Shown: positions 34,901-49,900 of the stretch, piece after piece
How positions within the stretch are numbered: position 1 is the stretch's first letter
How the letters are laid out: each line of letters opens with the position of its first letter
Origin: Uloborus plumipes
Lineage: Eukaryota > Arthropoda > Arachnida > Araneae > Uloboridae
Assembly (NCBI GenBank): GCA_038373865.1
Contig: JAXGGA010002168.1
Span: 62,001 to 126,000 of the forward strand
DNA: 64,000 nt
Direction: 5' to 3'
Translations under genes and position numbers: made by a program
The notes under the pieces: model-generated
What the model was told of the DNA's origin: nothing
Databases searched by the model: none
Seen by the model: only the letters and a program-made list of their open reading frames with translations

Positions 34901-37900
34901 TTCCAGACAAAACGGCAATTGGATTAAGTGGGCTCGACTGTAAGTAAAAACCATTCGGAAGAATTTGGGTTTTAATACAGGACTGATGCATAATATATAG
35001 TAATAATTCTACACTACCTCTCCTTCCACAACAGGCTCCATAGGCTCATCTTCAGGTTTCTTTTCGATTTCTTCAAGCTCTATTTCCTTCTTGACGGGCT
35101 TCTTTTTCTTTGAGGAATTCTTTTTCGAACCTTTTCGCAAGGTCCTGTCTTTGATAGCATCATAGATGTCATCAGCTTTGCGATGGACATACATTTCACA
35201 AGATGGCACGAATTTTGAAAGAGGTTCTGTGGAAAGCTTGGTTGGAGGTTTCCAAAACTAGGTAAGAACAGAATTAAAATTAATGCATTGCTAACATAAC
35301 AAGCCTATGTTCAAACAACTAAAAAAAGGCATTTTTTCTAATAAAATAAATAAACAATCCTAGGAAAAAAGAGACAACTTGCATTAAAATGAAAACCAAT
35401 AAACTAGAGCCTTTTGAGTCACTATTAAATAGATTTTCAAAATTTAGATTTTTTTTTCCTTTTATTACATACATCCTGCACAGGGAGAAAGTAAATCTCA
35501 GTGCTGGTCCACTTTCTTCAGCTGCATTTGGAGAAAAAAAAAGAAAAGAGGAGAAATAAAGAAAAAAAATCCTTCTGGGTTTTCAAGAAGGAAAAGCTAT
35601 TTTAAAGTTGTACAATAAAAAACTCAGCTGGAAAACCTTATGAAAAGGTATGCTTCAATAACTTCTTTTGTGAAGACATAATGTTAAGGAAAACCTAGCT
35701 AAGGGCAGCCCATTCAAGATGTTACTTTTTTTTCATATTTGACCCCCCCCCCTCCCTCTTGGTCACTAACTATCACACTTCACCTTAACCCCCTGCCACA
35801 TATAATGCAATATTGCATGAGCATATTGTTATAAAAAATGCTTGATGTCACTTTTTGTTACTCCTCATTCTCCTTGTCATTAGATTATCCAACTTTATGA
35901 GCACCCCTCCTCCTCCCTCTCCTTCAAGTGACATCATTTGTGGAGAAATGTTAACACTAGATAAAGTGAGTTTTAACAATAATTAATGATTCTCTGTGAT
36001 TAATGACAATTTGTAATGAAACATGAAATTCATACTTTAACTTGCATGCTTGAACCATCCACTTTTTCTTCCAAGTTCTCAACTTGTTCAAGAATAGCCA
36101 TGTCTATACGCAGTGCAATGTTGCGATACCAGAAACTAGCTGAGTCTTGATCTGGAGCAGCTCCTGGTAACTTGGAGATTTCTTCATCCAACTCAGTTAG
36201 TTGTAGTGTTGTTTCTGCCAACAAAATAGAATGTTACGCATTGAGTCTTCAATGTTTTAAAAAGTAATAAACAGATTGAAAAATATATTGATAAATAAAT
36301 AATCTCTCATCTTCGAAATAATGACAAGGTGAGCACAATAAAATCAAATATACATAAAATGTTCTTAAAGCGTTGGAATTCAAGTCCCTTCACATGCTAC
36401 AAATAGATTAAGCACTTTCACAGAGCTAAACACACTGCAAAACAAAAATTAGAAAGATGTAGGCATCAATGATTTTCATGACAAAGTAAAATAGGCATTT
36501 TAAAAGTAAATTAGGGATTTTTATAAGTTTGAGTTTCTGAAATTATTATACAATACATTTAACCTATGTATCTCAAACACCAAAAGATAATTTCAAGCAC
36601 ATCAGGGCTCAAGTTGTAGATATACTTTCATATTTCTATGACATCCCTCCCCCCCCCCCTCATTTTTTTAAGTCTGTGTTTTAAACTATCTTTCATTGTT
36701 GGAATTTTGGCAAATTTTCTTCAATTATTATTAAGTACTTTTTCTTAGGGAATTTTGTGATTTTTGATAAAAATACTCACAAGCTTTAGCTTTTAATAAG
36801 AGGTTAAGGAAAAGATTAAAATTTGAATCTGTACCTAATGAATTTAGACACAGCTAATATTTTCCAAAAACATTGCTCACAGATGGCAGTCAAAGTTTTT
36901 TAAATAAGAGCCCCATATGGCCCACATTGTACCATAGGCCCCAGCTGGACACCTATGGTACAATGCAAGGCAATAGTAATATCTGGATCATACACTGCAG
37001 TAAATTATAGCGGACTGGTTTGCATATTTCAGATGGTTTTCATTGAGATTAATAAGGGAAAAAAAATTATGCTCAATTAATAAAATTTTGAAAAAAGATG
37101 ATTTTAGCTACTTTTAAAATCAGGATCTAAAATTAAGAAGATTATGAAATCAGGAATGATCGCAGTTTGGTGCATTCCGAATTGGGAGTTTCGCCCTGTA
37201 ACTCACTTCAGAATAAAGCACACTTAATAAATTCTAACCTTCAGTTCGTCCCTGAGAGCATGACGTGCAGGCAAACTGGAAATGTTTCTGAAGCTGCTTC
37301 TGAAACATTTTCTCCCTGATTCCACGATGATGAAGAGCACTTATTATGGTTTTCAACTGGTTTGGATCATCTATTCGCCACCATCCTCTTTGGAGTTCTA
37401 TGGGGAAAACATTAAAAATATCAATATTTAGAGTCATAATTTTACTTTGAAAATTGATACTGGTGTATGCTGTGCATCTAATTTAAACAAAATACTGAAA
37501 TTGTACATCCTAAGAGATTTTCTAAAGGGAAAAAGAGCATGACATCCAAAACTAATTTTCATTCTAACGCAAACATGTCTAGATTCATTACTATAATATT
37601 TGTCAAAAATCAATCAAAAAGAATTAATTATTCTTATCTACTCTAAATATAAGTAGAACTTAAATCTTTGTCTAAGCTGGTATAACTTTGATTGATAAAT
37701 AATAGATAATTCTGAACTGTAATCACCTACACTAGAGGGGAGTGCTTTTCAACTACAGTTCTTTTATTGTTTTTGGTGGATCAATTATCCAGTGAATATG
37801 CTGTGAAGCAGTAAAAGTTTCTTAGCATACCCTTTCATGCAAAGAAGACTTCAACATTGTATATAATTATGCAAACCTTTACTAGACAGTTTTAAACAAC

Positions 37901-40900
37901 TATGATGCTTTAAGTTTTTGGGAAAAAAAAAGAAAAAAGTGAAAATACTTTTAGTGGTTCTATAGACCATTAAAATTTATATTCTGCTGGTCCAATGAAC
38001 ATTTTGCAGTCTTGAAATAATGCAATACTGTTAATTTCGAACACCATTAAGTCATAAAAACAACTGTCTAAAGGTAATTATTTTGATCATCCTATGAGAC
38101 ATAAAAATTGCGTTAAACAAAATTCAGCTCATTTCAAACACAATCCAAACATAACATTATGCATGAAAGAATAAATTTTTTTCTCTTCTTTTTTGTTTAA
38201 AAATTAGTAAAATCAAATATACAGAGTGATTTAGGTGCATTAAGTACTTCGGCTTTCTTTCATTTTGTAAAAATTAACAGTATTCTGTCATGCTGAGTGT
38301 TAAAGTGGTATCTGCAGCCGAGCTCAAACTGAGGTGTTACTGTTTAAAGTTTTATGTCATCATGTATTTGATTCTGATGATACTTTTCAGATTTTTTGAA
38401 AAATTATTTCCCGTTTTCAACTGACCATAAAACTTTGCATTCAAGTAAAGTAAGTTACAGAGAGCCACCTATTGTAAAAAACTCAATTTTGTTAAAAAGT
38501 GCAGGTACGACTTTTGAACTTAGCACTGCAGTATTCAACACAAAGACATTGTTCATTGAGTTCATTGATAAACATTTTTGATGCAAACTAAAACAGTTTA
38601 CTTACCCACAGAAATGGGTTGAGGTGCTTCATACTCTTGAGTCATTTTCTCCATCAGAAACCTTTTCGTAAAACTAGGCGAAGGGGAATCCCTTGAGGTA
38701 GGTGTGGTGCAGCCTGGACCCGGTGTTGCACTGGGTGTGGGAATGGAATTCGGAGTCGACACATCAGGGGATCGACCGAAACTCAGTCCAAAGTCATGCA
38801 TGGGTGATGTATGAGACAATGTGGATGTGAAAGATGCAGAGTGATGTGAAGAACATGTCACGGGAGATGATGATTGATAGGTTGGACCGAATTGGGGCGG
38901 AAGGAAAGGGTGTAAGAAGAAACCAGGAGGAACGCCATTCATCAGTTCCATTTGCAAGTTAGTCAAGGCTGAAGCCACTTGGTTAGGCTGCATGTTCGCA
39001 TTCACTGGAGAATGGTTGCTACGATTCGAAGATGATCGCCCCTCACACGCAGAATGCACAGTTGGATTTCTCGGTGGCTGAGCAGTGCTAAGTAAGCTTT
39101 CGTCACAAGGCATTCGTGGAAGAATACTGAACCATGGCTTCTGACTACTGGATTTTTCACCAAGAGATTTGAAGATCTGCTCAGATAGCATACCTTGCTG
39201 AAGTCCGAGGAAAGGTCCGAAAGGGTTGTTTGAGTCATTTTTTGGCAAATTAAAATAGGTGCCATTCATCTCTCGCTGTGGTACCAAGGGGCCGTTGAAT
39301 AGCATATTTCCTGCAAGGATGGAGGCAAATAATGGAGAATGTAAAAGCCAGTTCTGATCGGGTGGCATGGACGGATTGGGCGCATGCGACCGGTCTGAAC
39401 CGCCATGCATTTTTGATGCACCCAAATCTAAATTTATATTTTCATTGAAGTTAGGCATAAAAATATTTACATTTGATTTTTTCTCCTCTTTAATATCACT
39501 TCGATCAAATTTTTTATCACCTTCTTTATTTCGTTCTTTCTTGATTTTTGTCTCATGTTCCTTTTTAATATTTGGCATTGGAGCACTATTGTAATCTCCC
39601 TTGTCTACAGTCCAAATTTTCTTTTTCTGGCTAAATTGAAAATCTGGTAAATTTTTACTGTCAGTATTGCTTGTTTCTAAAGGATTTATTTTAAATTCAT
39701 TATGTTTGACAGTTGGTGGTAGTGATTTTTCTTCAAGATTAACTTCAGGATTGCTGTCTGATTTCTTATCTGACTTTTGTGTTTGATTTTCTTCTACAAT
39801 TGTTTCTGATTCTTTTTCTTTGTCAGTATCACTAACTTTATCTTGTTGCACCTCAGCTTCTTTCTCTTCAGAGACGGAAGGGTTTGTATTGCTGGTCACA
39901 GGCTCTGAATCTGTAAAATCAGCTTGATTTACTTCCTTTTTTTCATCAGATTTTGAGCCTTCTTCACATTTCGCTTCTTGGTCACTTTTTATGGAAGCAC
40001 TTTCACTAACTTTTTCAATGTCTTCACATTCTTCTTTGATGAGTATTTCTGTTGGCGCTTTTTCTATTAGCGAATTCGGCTTTTCATTTCCTTTGGCATC
40101 ATCCGCAGGAGTTTTATCCTCTAGCTCCGCTTTCTCTAGACAGGCCGAAACATCTTTCATTTCGCAGTCCTTGTTTTCTTCAGAATTGAAAGTTTCTAAA
40201 CTATCCTCGATTTTAACGGCTGCTGGTTTCGCAGAACTCAAAACCCGCTCTCGTTCTTCTGGTTTTAGAGACGATTCCATGGATTCGACAAAAACGCCTC
40301 CAGATTTTGGCAGAACCCAATATCGCCTGTGATATCTGTCCATACCAAAAGTAGCACCACGTATAGTATAAAATGCTTTTGTTAACTTGTTTGAGCACTG
40401 AGTAAGTTGCTAAAAAATAAAGAAAATTTTTACAATGATGTTGGCTAGTTTTAAACTCGTTAATTCATAAGAAAAAAAAATGAATTAGCCTACCTTAGAT
40501 AGCTTTTCAATTTTTTTATTTATTTCATCGTTAGATAAGTGTAAATCTTCATCCTAAAACAAAGAAAAATTTTAGAAACAAAAAGAACATCATAAAAGTT
40601 CACACAATCAATGTTTCTGCTCAAATATTTTTCATAGAAAATTTGACCATTTATGGGCTATTTAAAAGTTGAAGTCTCTTTCATGTGGTACACTCATGCA
40701 TGCACTTTTTCGAGGTCAGAAAATTAAAATAAGTTACCACATTAAAGATAATAATAATAATTTTTAAAAAAATATGTAAATATAACCTTTTTCAAGAAAA
40801 CAACACAAATAAATATTGATTTATTGCAAAAATGTTTAAGATATTAAAAATTGATCAGTTAAATAAAAGTATCTATACATTACCACATTCGTTAAACATC

Positions 40901-43900
40901 TACAATCAAGTACAAATGATGACATTGCACAAATGAAACTTCAGTAGAACTTGTTCAATGTATTTCGAATAACAATATGTTAAAGTAAAATAAATTCTTC
41001 AAATTTTGCATCAGTCTTACTGAAAGGAATAGTGTAAAGAACCTAAAGATCCATCAAATAGAAAATGCAAGCTTAGAAAACAATACATTATTAGTTTAGC
41101 CTTTAGTACTAATTATGGCATTAAGTATATTACTTTTATGTTTATAAAGATGTGACCTTTGTCTTTTAATCAGAGTCGGTTACAAACAAGCAAACATACA
41201 GCTGAAACTAATAAAAGTGTGTTGAAAAGAAAAGTTCATGAAAAAAAAAACTACCTCTCCTTCTGAAATTTGACCAGGAGCTTGAGTATCATCACTTTCA
41301 TTGCCACTCTCATTCGCAAGCTCACTTTCAATGTCATCTAACTTCTCTTTATCACATTTGGAAATATCCTTAATATCTGAATCATCATTGCCAGTGGGAT
41401 TGTCTTTCTGTCCAGCGAGGCTGAAATCAGGCAAATCAGCAGACAACATATTGGCACAGTTTGGATTGTCACGATTCTCTTCCATTGCACTCAGCCTGGC
41501 TTTGAGCGCTCGGCGTTGTTGAATTGAGCGGTACCTAAAAATTTATCATAAAGCAAAATTTTAATTTATAACTAACATTAGAAAACAAATAGTCAGATAA
41601 TTTTAACGTAACTATACATTTATTTTACAAAAGAAATGCATTGTTCTGATGAAATTATACTCTGACATAATATAAATTCAAACTCTTCTATCGATTTACA
41701 ACAACTTTAAAGATTTTTTTCCCCCTTAACTTTTGAAGGGAAGGAGAGAAAAGAACCAAATACAGTCGAGATCTACACCAGATGTGCTCGCTTTTTGCCA
41801 ATTCTTTGGTCAGATTTTATTCTTGAATGTTGACCCCTTACCGCTCATTGATCTATTTATAGATCACCTCTTTTCAGACCCCTCACTGAAAACAATACCT
41901 CTTTACAATTTCTTATTCTTATTGGCTGGTTTCCTTACACATGTGGCTACACGCCTAAAAAAACTTTTGAACCTTCCTTTTCAGGCCAGTCCAGCAGGTA
42001 ATGTCTAAAGTTTGTCACGTTGCAGATTCATAGAGCAGTTTTCAATTCTTGGTACAATTTTTGTTAAGTACATTATTCTTTTCTTTAGCTGGTTTTAATT
42101 TTATTCTTAATTTATACAATTTGGTATCCTTAAAGATAACATTAGAGGAAAGTTACTTACTTTTTTACTACCAGAAACGACCATCTATTATTTCAACTAC
42201 AAAGTACTGTAAGTGAATAAAACTCTATATTCACTCTATTTATGAAGTATAAAATGTAATTTAAAAAGATTTTTAAAATTTTCATTTAAAAATAATTTGA
42301 GTGCTGGCGGATTAAGCTAATTTTAGCTAGCCAGGCTAATCTGGTGTATTATTTTGCATAAAAAGTGGGGGGGGGGGGGATTCTCTTTGTGATTTTTATC
42401 GAGTATTTTTTTTTTAAATAAATAATTTATCTTTCTTTTACAGCAACTATACATTTTAAAAAGAAAGCTTCATATTAATTTTTCTTAGCATAGTACATAG
42501 ATTATTCGTCATAGTTTATTATTCTAAGAGAGCAAAACCTATTACAAGAAATGACTCCTGATTAACTGGTGTGGGATGGATGCATACCAATAGAAACCAA
42601 ACCTATGTTAGTAATTAGTGTGGCAAGTTTTCCTTTTTTTTCTTTGTTTTAATTCTAAAAAACCTTAGTCTAATTTTTTTTAACCACCTTATAATCAAGC
42701 ATGCTTCAAAATTAAAACTACACCTTTTCATATCAAGCAGCCTAACTGGAGAAACTAAACTATGTAAGCTGTCTGCTTACAAGAAGTTTCTTGAAACAAT
42801 CAATTTTTAAATATCACCCTTTTTTTAACTGTCAAGTTTAAATTTGTCAAATTAAGAATTCACAGCACATAAAGAAGTCTCATCTTACAGATTTAATAAG
42901 GTTTTTACTGGACTTACCTCCTTAAATCACCTTCAACAAGCCATTTATCTTTTCGTAACACATTCACATTTTCAATATTGCTATCAATTTGTCTGAAAAT
43001 AAAATAAAAATAATTATGCATGGATCTCAAAAGACACATAAATATTTTTTTGAAGAATAGCTAGTTACATTTCAAATACATTAAAAAAAAAAAAAAAAAA
43101 AACAAGTAAGCAGATAAAACAAGTTTTGTCCCAGTGGGGTATGCTACATAAAGAGGGATAGGAATACAACAGAATTGTGAACCTAGGTATTTAAAAAGCC
43201 TATGCTCTGCATGTCCTTTAAATGTTAGGCGACATTGGGCTCTGGTCAAGAGTCTCCATGTGGTACAGTGGTTTGAGTTGCACCTTTCACCAAGATAACA
43301 AAGGTTTGATCATAGACAAGGGCATGAGAATGAACCCACCACCTTTCTCTCTTTCTATATGACAATTTCAAGGTTTCATGCTATAATAAAGAAGGAGATG
43401 TTGGTGAAGATAAGGAATGCAGAGGAGAAGCTGGGACCCTTTGATCCTGAATCCAGTGCCCTATCCACTAGGCTACCAATGGCGTGCTTGAGCTCTGGAT
43501 ATATTAATTTACTCCACCATTCTACTTTTTGCACGATTCTTAGGATTGCTATACAATGGTCACCTCATGGTACAGGATTGTAGGTCATATGGGTATATTA
43601 TTGGAGAAGATATTTAGCGCATTAATTTGTACCTTTAGCAGTGTAGTCCGTGACGATTCAGGTTGGTGATTACTGTTCACAATTTTAGAAAATACAAATT
43701 CAAAAATATGTGTATGAAAATTACTTGTAAAATCCCAATAAAAAGCACTGTCAAATGCATTTACATGTGACTAGAAAATGGAGCAAACTGATGATGGTTT
43801 TACTTTTTTATTTTGCATTTTTACACATTCATGCATCCCTTGAAATTTTTCTATCCTCCTTTCGGGGGGCGAAGTCCCAGTAAGAAAACCCCTGCACTAC

Positions 43901-46900
43901 ATTGATTAAGATTTGCTTTTAATGAAACAAAAAACAGCACATGTAAAAAAACTAATCTAAACAAATAAGAGTTTCAACTGTACCTTGTCAATAAGCGGCT
44001 AGTAAGCAATTCATCACAAAGGTAGGCAACTATTTCAGCTTTTTGACTTGGATTTAATGAAAGAAATGGTTTAATCTGCAACCACTCCAACATCTGATAG
44101 AAAAACAAACAAACCATACATTAATAAATGGAAATAAGTGATATTGATTATTCATTGAAACACACGAGGAAAATAAGAGCACTTCCAAATTTCATGCATT
44201 AATTTTGATGATATTAACCAAAAACAACATACAAATACAAATGCGACAACCAGCAACAGGCTCTGGGCCCAACTAGGCTGGTCCTACTCAAACATGTTTA
44301 AATTGTTCTTGGAGTTAAAAGCCTATCTGATATTGCATCAAAAATCTGAAAAATTATCATCATTTCCATGAACTCATTACTTAACTATTGTTTGCATTGT
44401 GTTGTTATATAAAATCAGCTGTTATTTAGACACATACATGTCAGCAGTTAGATTAAATGTTATTCTATAATGCAAATGAATTATTCTCTAACATAGAACA
44501 TAAGTAAAAATGCCAGCAAAACAGAACTGAAACAGTTTGAATAATAATCTTACATTATTAAAATTAATAATACTAATAATCAAAACAATAGAAAAACAAA
44601 AAATTTTGATAGTTATTTTCTATAACAAAATCTTGCATTTCGTAATGAAGGGTAACAAGAAAATATAACTCACCGGACTTCTTTTGTCTTGAGCTATAAA
44701 ATATAGCCTGAGCACTTCTGATACATTATTGTTTGTGATATCAGCATCTTTTATATTTTGACCGAGGACTGTTGCTGACTGAAAAAAGGAAAACAATATT
44801 AATTCATTATTTTATACTTTTTAAAGAAACAAAACATCAAACTGAAACTTCAAATAAAAGAAATACAAGAGCTCTATATTCCCGAGAACTAACATTCACA
44901 TGCAAATAGTTTGACATTTATCTAGTATGTAAAATTAACAGGAAAAAAAAGTACAGGAGATGAGTTCCCATAATCTCTCATACAAATTCAGCGCAATTAC
45001 TGTGAAAATTAAGCCCTGCTTGAAATTAAATAAAATAAATAACAGAATCGAGGAAATATTACTTCAATGTTTAAAAGTAATTTATTACACTAGCATTGAC
45101 ACAATGCAGCAAGTTTCTAAAAACACCACAAAACATATTTATTAGATGCCAATTGTTCTGAACAAAAGGCATCGTATAAATTAAACTATAGATGTTCCAG
45201 CGTCGCGCCGCACCAATTCCTTTTAAGGTAAGCTTTACGGCATTGAGACTCTTCTAGTGAAAAAACAAACTTCCCAGGGAAGTCCTCCGGTAAATTTGTG
45301 ACTGCTATTGGCAGAGTTTTCCATATAAGTTTTGTTTTAAGCGTCGTTTTCTTAGCTTTCGAAAAAATAATAAATTGCAAAATTTTACTATTGTTAGAAT
45401 TTCCTTGAGAACAATTTCTTTTATGCTTTTCATGACGTAAAATAAAATACATATATTAAATACATATTTTACTTTAAATCTTTGATGTCCAATCACATGC
45501 CATTATTGTGATTTATTTTTAATTATTTGATACGAGATTTATTCCAATATTTTTGTTCGCCTCATGAAACCCAAGCTCTTCAATTAACATATAACGTTTA
45601 GGGTACAATAGAAAAAGAATAGACATCATTAAAGATTCCACACAAAATATGAAGCAGTTGAGCATTTTTTAATGACAAAAATCACCCACTTTAGAATTTT
45701 TGAGTTTGGAAAAAGAAGGAAAATTACCTCTGAATTATGCGGTACACCGGGATCATCAATTGCACAGACTAGAAGGTGATGTACCACAGACATCATTTCT
45801 TCTTCACATTTCTCATCTAAATTCAGCAATGCACACTGCATGGTGTTAAGAGTGGGTAAACTTTCCATATCTATGAAAAAAGGAACCATGTTTTAAAAAT
45901 AGTTTTAGAAGTTATTGGTAGTCATATTTCTTTTAAACTTAAGTTTAGAATGTCTTTAAGCATACACAAGTAATAAAAATTTTCTAACATACTTACCAAA
46001 GCCTAAAGTTTCACCAAAATTGTGCAGGAATTCAAAAACCATAAGAATATCTGCAAATGCTTTTCCACAAAGTTTAACGCCTGGTATTCTATTCAAGGTT
46101 GGCAAAGGCTAGAAATAGGTTTAAAAAAATTCCATTATAACTGAAAAAATAAAATATTTTTTAATGAGAACCTTAAAAATGTGAAACCTATATCTTTCTA
46201 TAATGAGTCATTCCAATTCTCATTAAATTTAATAGAAAGATGTCCAACAAACGTTTGACTTTTTTTACACTTAATAATGAGGTTGCAAACTGGATTCACT
46301 ATAACATTAGAAGTAAGTATCCTAAAAAATATGCACTTTTTAACAGCAAAAGTTATCACTCATTGATAATTTTTGGAACTTGAATGCACTAACTCGCCAT
46401 CAAATATTATAAAAACATTTTGTTTCATTTTTGTAATCCATTTAGTTCTTTTGTTACTTGTAAACTAATACCATAGTGGGACTGCTGATCAATAAATTTC
46501 AGTCAAATATGTTACACAGAACCACCTGGTGACAATAACTCAATTTTAACAAAAACTGCTGATAAAATTTGTTTAGCAGAGTCACATGGCATAAGTTTGA
46601 TAAAAAACGGAGACATGTAGAAAGGTGGGAGAAAGCTTGCATAACATGACCGAAAAAATGATTTATATTAACATTTTTCTTTTGCCCTCATTTTAAAATA
46701 TATTTCTCACATTTGAAGAAATAATTAAACTTAAACATATCAGTACTTACCATTAGATCTTTCAGCATCATGTCATCAACAGGTTTCTTTAACTCTCGTA
46801 AGTAATCCAGTTCAATGCGTCTTTGCTCCTATGTTATAAAAAGTTAATAGTGAAGTACACTACCGAGAATAGTTAAAACACACAAAGATGAAACGTGTTA

Positions 46901-49900
46901 AAAAATTTCTAATACCATTTTTTTCTCCCTGTTTATCCTCTTTTCAAACAAAATTTCTTCCCGTTTTCTCTCTCTTTCCTATAAAGAAAAAAAATATTAT
47001 ATAAAACTTCTGATGCAAGGTAATCTTGATAATATTTTACAAATCAGGGTGAGGGTAAAGGTTTTGACAGTTAGTTATAATACTTTTAAACCACATGCAG
47101 TAAACACTAGAAATTACACCACAAAAAATTACAAGAATAATTCTGATGCAGTTTTTTTCACTTTCACTAAAAGTATGTTGTCTTTTCAAATTATAAATTT
47201 TTTTTTTTTTGTATTTGATAAGATCGAAGCAGATGTTTCCATTCAACTTTATGAATGATCAGAATTTATCTAAATCAGCTAAAGGAACATGGATGGGAGT
47301 ATAATTTAAATGCAAATCTTGGTTCAACTTTAGAAACGGTAGCTCTAGTCAGCATATTTACATGTTGCAAATTAGATGTTTCATTCAGTAAGATGACACT
47401 TTATTTATTTATTTATTTTATTTTCATTATTATTTTTTTAATTACAGCTGTAGTTGCATCAATCAACATATAGAGCAATTTGGAGCTTTCCAAAATTTTG
47501 ACTATCTTTAAAGTAGTAAAGTCTCTTAAAGTAGTTGCTGGTTTTGATAGTAAACGCTTCAAGTTAGCTCCTAATTCATCTTTCTCATGCTTCTTATTTT
47601 CCTCTAACGCAAAAAAGATTTGATCAAGTTAATTTCAAAGATTTGCTAGTACTAGTATAATAGTCAAAAGGAAGAGAATTAGTTTTATAAGTTCCAGAAA
47701 AGTCATTTTCTCGGGGATCACAAGCACTTCCCAAATGCACTCTGAAAATTTCAGTATTTGCACAAAATTTAAAAAAATAATATTATTTCTAAATTACACA
47801 AATATTATTGCAACTGCATTCCAAACTAAGATAATAACAAACCTCTTGCTTCTTTCTATTTTCTAAAGCTCTGACTAGAATCATATGCTGTCTTCGCCTC
47901 TCACGTTCCTAGGAAAGTTAAAGTACAAAATAAATAAACAAATAAATTCTTAAATTAACATTAACTATGAAAAGATAACAGAAAAATAAGCTGTATTTGT
48001 AAAGGGAAAGGGAGAGAATAATTAGGTTTTTTTAAATGCATCATGCTGCCTGAAAATGTCAACGTATATAGCCCTTACATTGCAAACCAATGTGAAAAAA
48101 TGCCATGCTAAAAATAATTAAGACAAAGGAAAGCAATAATTTATGAGCAAATATGCAAGCCATGCACTACATGAATAAAACAGATTTAAATGAAACTGGC
48201 ACTCTCATCAAAATATTCCTTCATAAATTTTCAAGAAGCTAATATCAATTAGCATGAAAATTTATCAGTTAAAAATGCACCTCTAATTAAAAAACTAAAA
48301 TCTTTCTTTTTAAAAATCTAAATAAAACATGTACCATACAATATTTATCAAAAAAAGGGAGAAAAAAAATGCATTGAATTGCAATAATCTACCTATTCAA
48401 AGTTCCAAATTATTGATGAATAATCCTTCCAATAAAAGTCCCTTCTGTTTTAGGGGGAAAAGGTTATTCCACAAATAGTTGCAGCAAAATTCGTGACATC
48501 TTATTACGCAGGCAAACAAAACACGTAAAATTAATAATGAAAAAATAAATAACTAAAAAATAACAAAACTTACTCCCAGTTTCCAGAGTAAATCATTATT
48601 TTTCCCCTCCGCTTTTTTCTTAAAGCATAAATTTAATATCAACTTATTTTGATGTTATGTAAAACCTCCAATTGGCTAAAAAAAGCTTACTTTGTTCTCT
48701 TCATAACAACAATTAATTATAGTGAAAAGTAATTTGTACATAAGCTTTCAAATGAAACTAATCCTTTTCAACTAGTATGATTACAGTGTAAATATTATCA
48801 CATTGTTGACCTTAATTTTTCGGTAATATGAAGATTTTTTATGCCAACAGCATAACATAAAAATACAGCTGATCAAAATAAATCTTCCCATTCTTCATGT
48901 AACATAACATAACATTTAAATCAAGATCAGAAAGCGTTGAATTAGTTGATTAATCTATTAGTTAAGTCAAGAATATACTGATTTGAAATCAAAGTTATTC
49001 CTTCACAACCTAGCATGCATAAGACCTTCCTAATGAATGCCATCAAAACAAAAGTTATTCAAACAGAACAAGCTGGCAAATGCAATCATTTTTATTTGAA
49101 AAATGATGCAGTAAGAATGGAAAAAGCACAGCCAATATTTTAATCATGCATCCCTTTTCCATGTATAACATATAACATTAAAGTTATGCATCACAGATGA
49201 AAAGACCCAACTTTTACCTACCAAATCAACCATTAGCAGCATTTCTCTACGTTTCTGCATCTCCTAATACACAGGAGAGGAAGAAAAAAAAATTACACTT
49301 GAGCATATTTCATACATAATAGTATAAATTGATTATGTTGCTCAAATGCAATTCATTTTGAAAATTAAAGGGGGGAGGGTAAAAAAAATACTTTCATTAA
49401 CATTTTCAGTTCTTTTATTTACTTGTAGTTAAACTTTTAAGTTCAGAGCAGTTTCTTAACAGTAAAACCTCTTCAAGCGGCCACCTCTCTTAATGGCCAA
49501 GTTTTCGTGGTATGGATTTTTGCCTCATAGACCCAATGTTAAAATTCTCCCTTGCAGTGGCCACCCAACTTCTCAGAATATCTTCCGAGTGGGTTCATCA
49601 CTTCAATTTTTCCAAAAAATATGTTCTCTTCTCGTTTCTAATCTTCAGGTTGTCTCAAAATCAGAATACAGTAGGTCTATTGGCTGTTAACCCATTGCAA
49701 TAATTTTGGAATAGAAATTTTATTCACTTTACAGTGAACTCTCACTTATACACCGCCTCATTTATGAGCCTTTTCACTTATACGACGATTTTCAATGGTC
49801 CCAGCACATTCCATAGCATAATAATGATAATATCATTCGTTTATGCGTCGCTCTAAAGATAAATATTTCACTTATACGCCGAATTTTTCGTAAAATGTAA

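Noticed and set aside
38370..38405. Another CTGATGA ... GAAA pair
   Set aside because: No complementary stem II or stem I; AT-rich coincidence.
39991..40332. 113-codon plus-strand open frame
   Set aside because: Antisense shadow of the large BAZ2 exon.
47560..47610. Glu/Lys-rich stretch on the minus strand after an acceptor-like TTTTGCGTTAG, resembling a BAZ2 coiled-coil exon
   Set aside because: It needs phase 1, but the neighbouring exons are both phase 0, and there is no usable donor.
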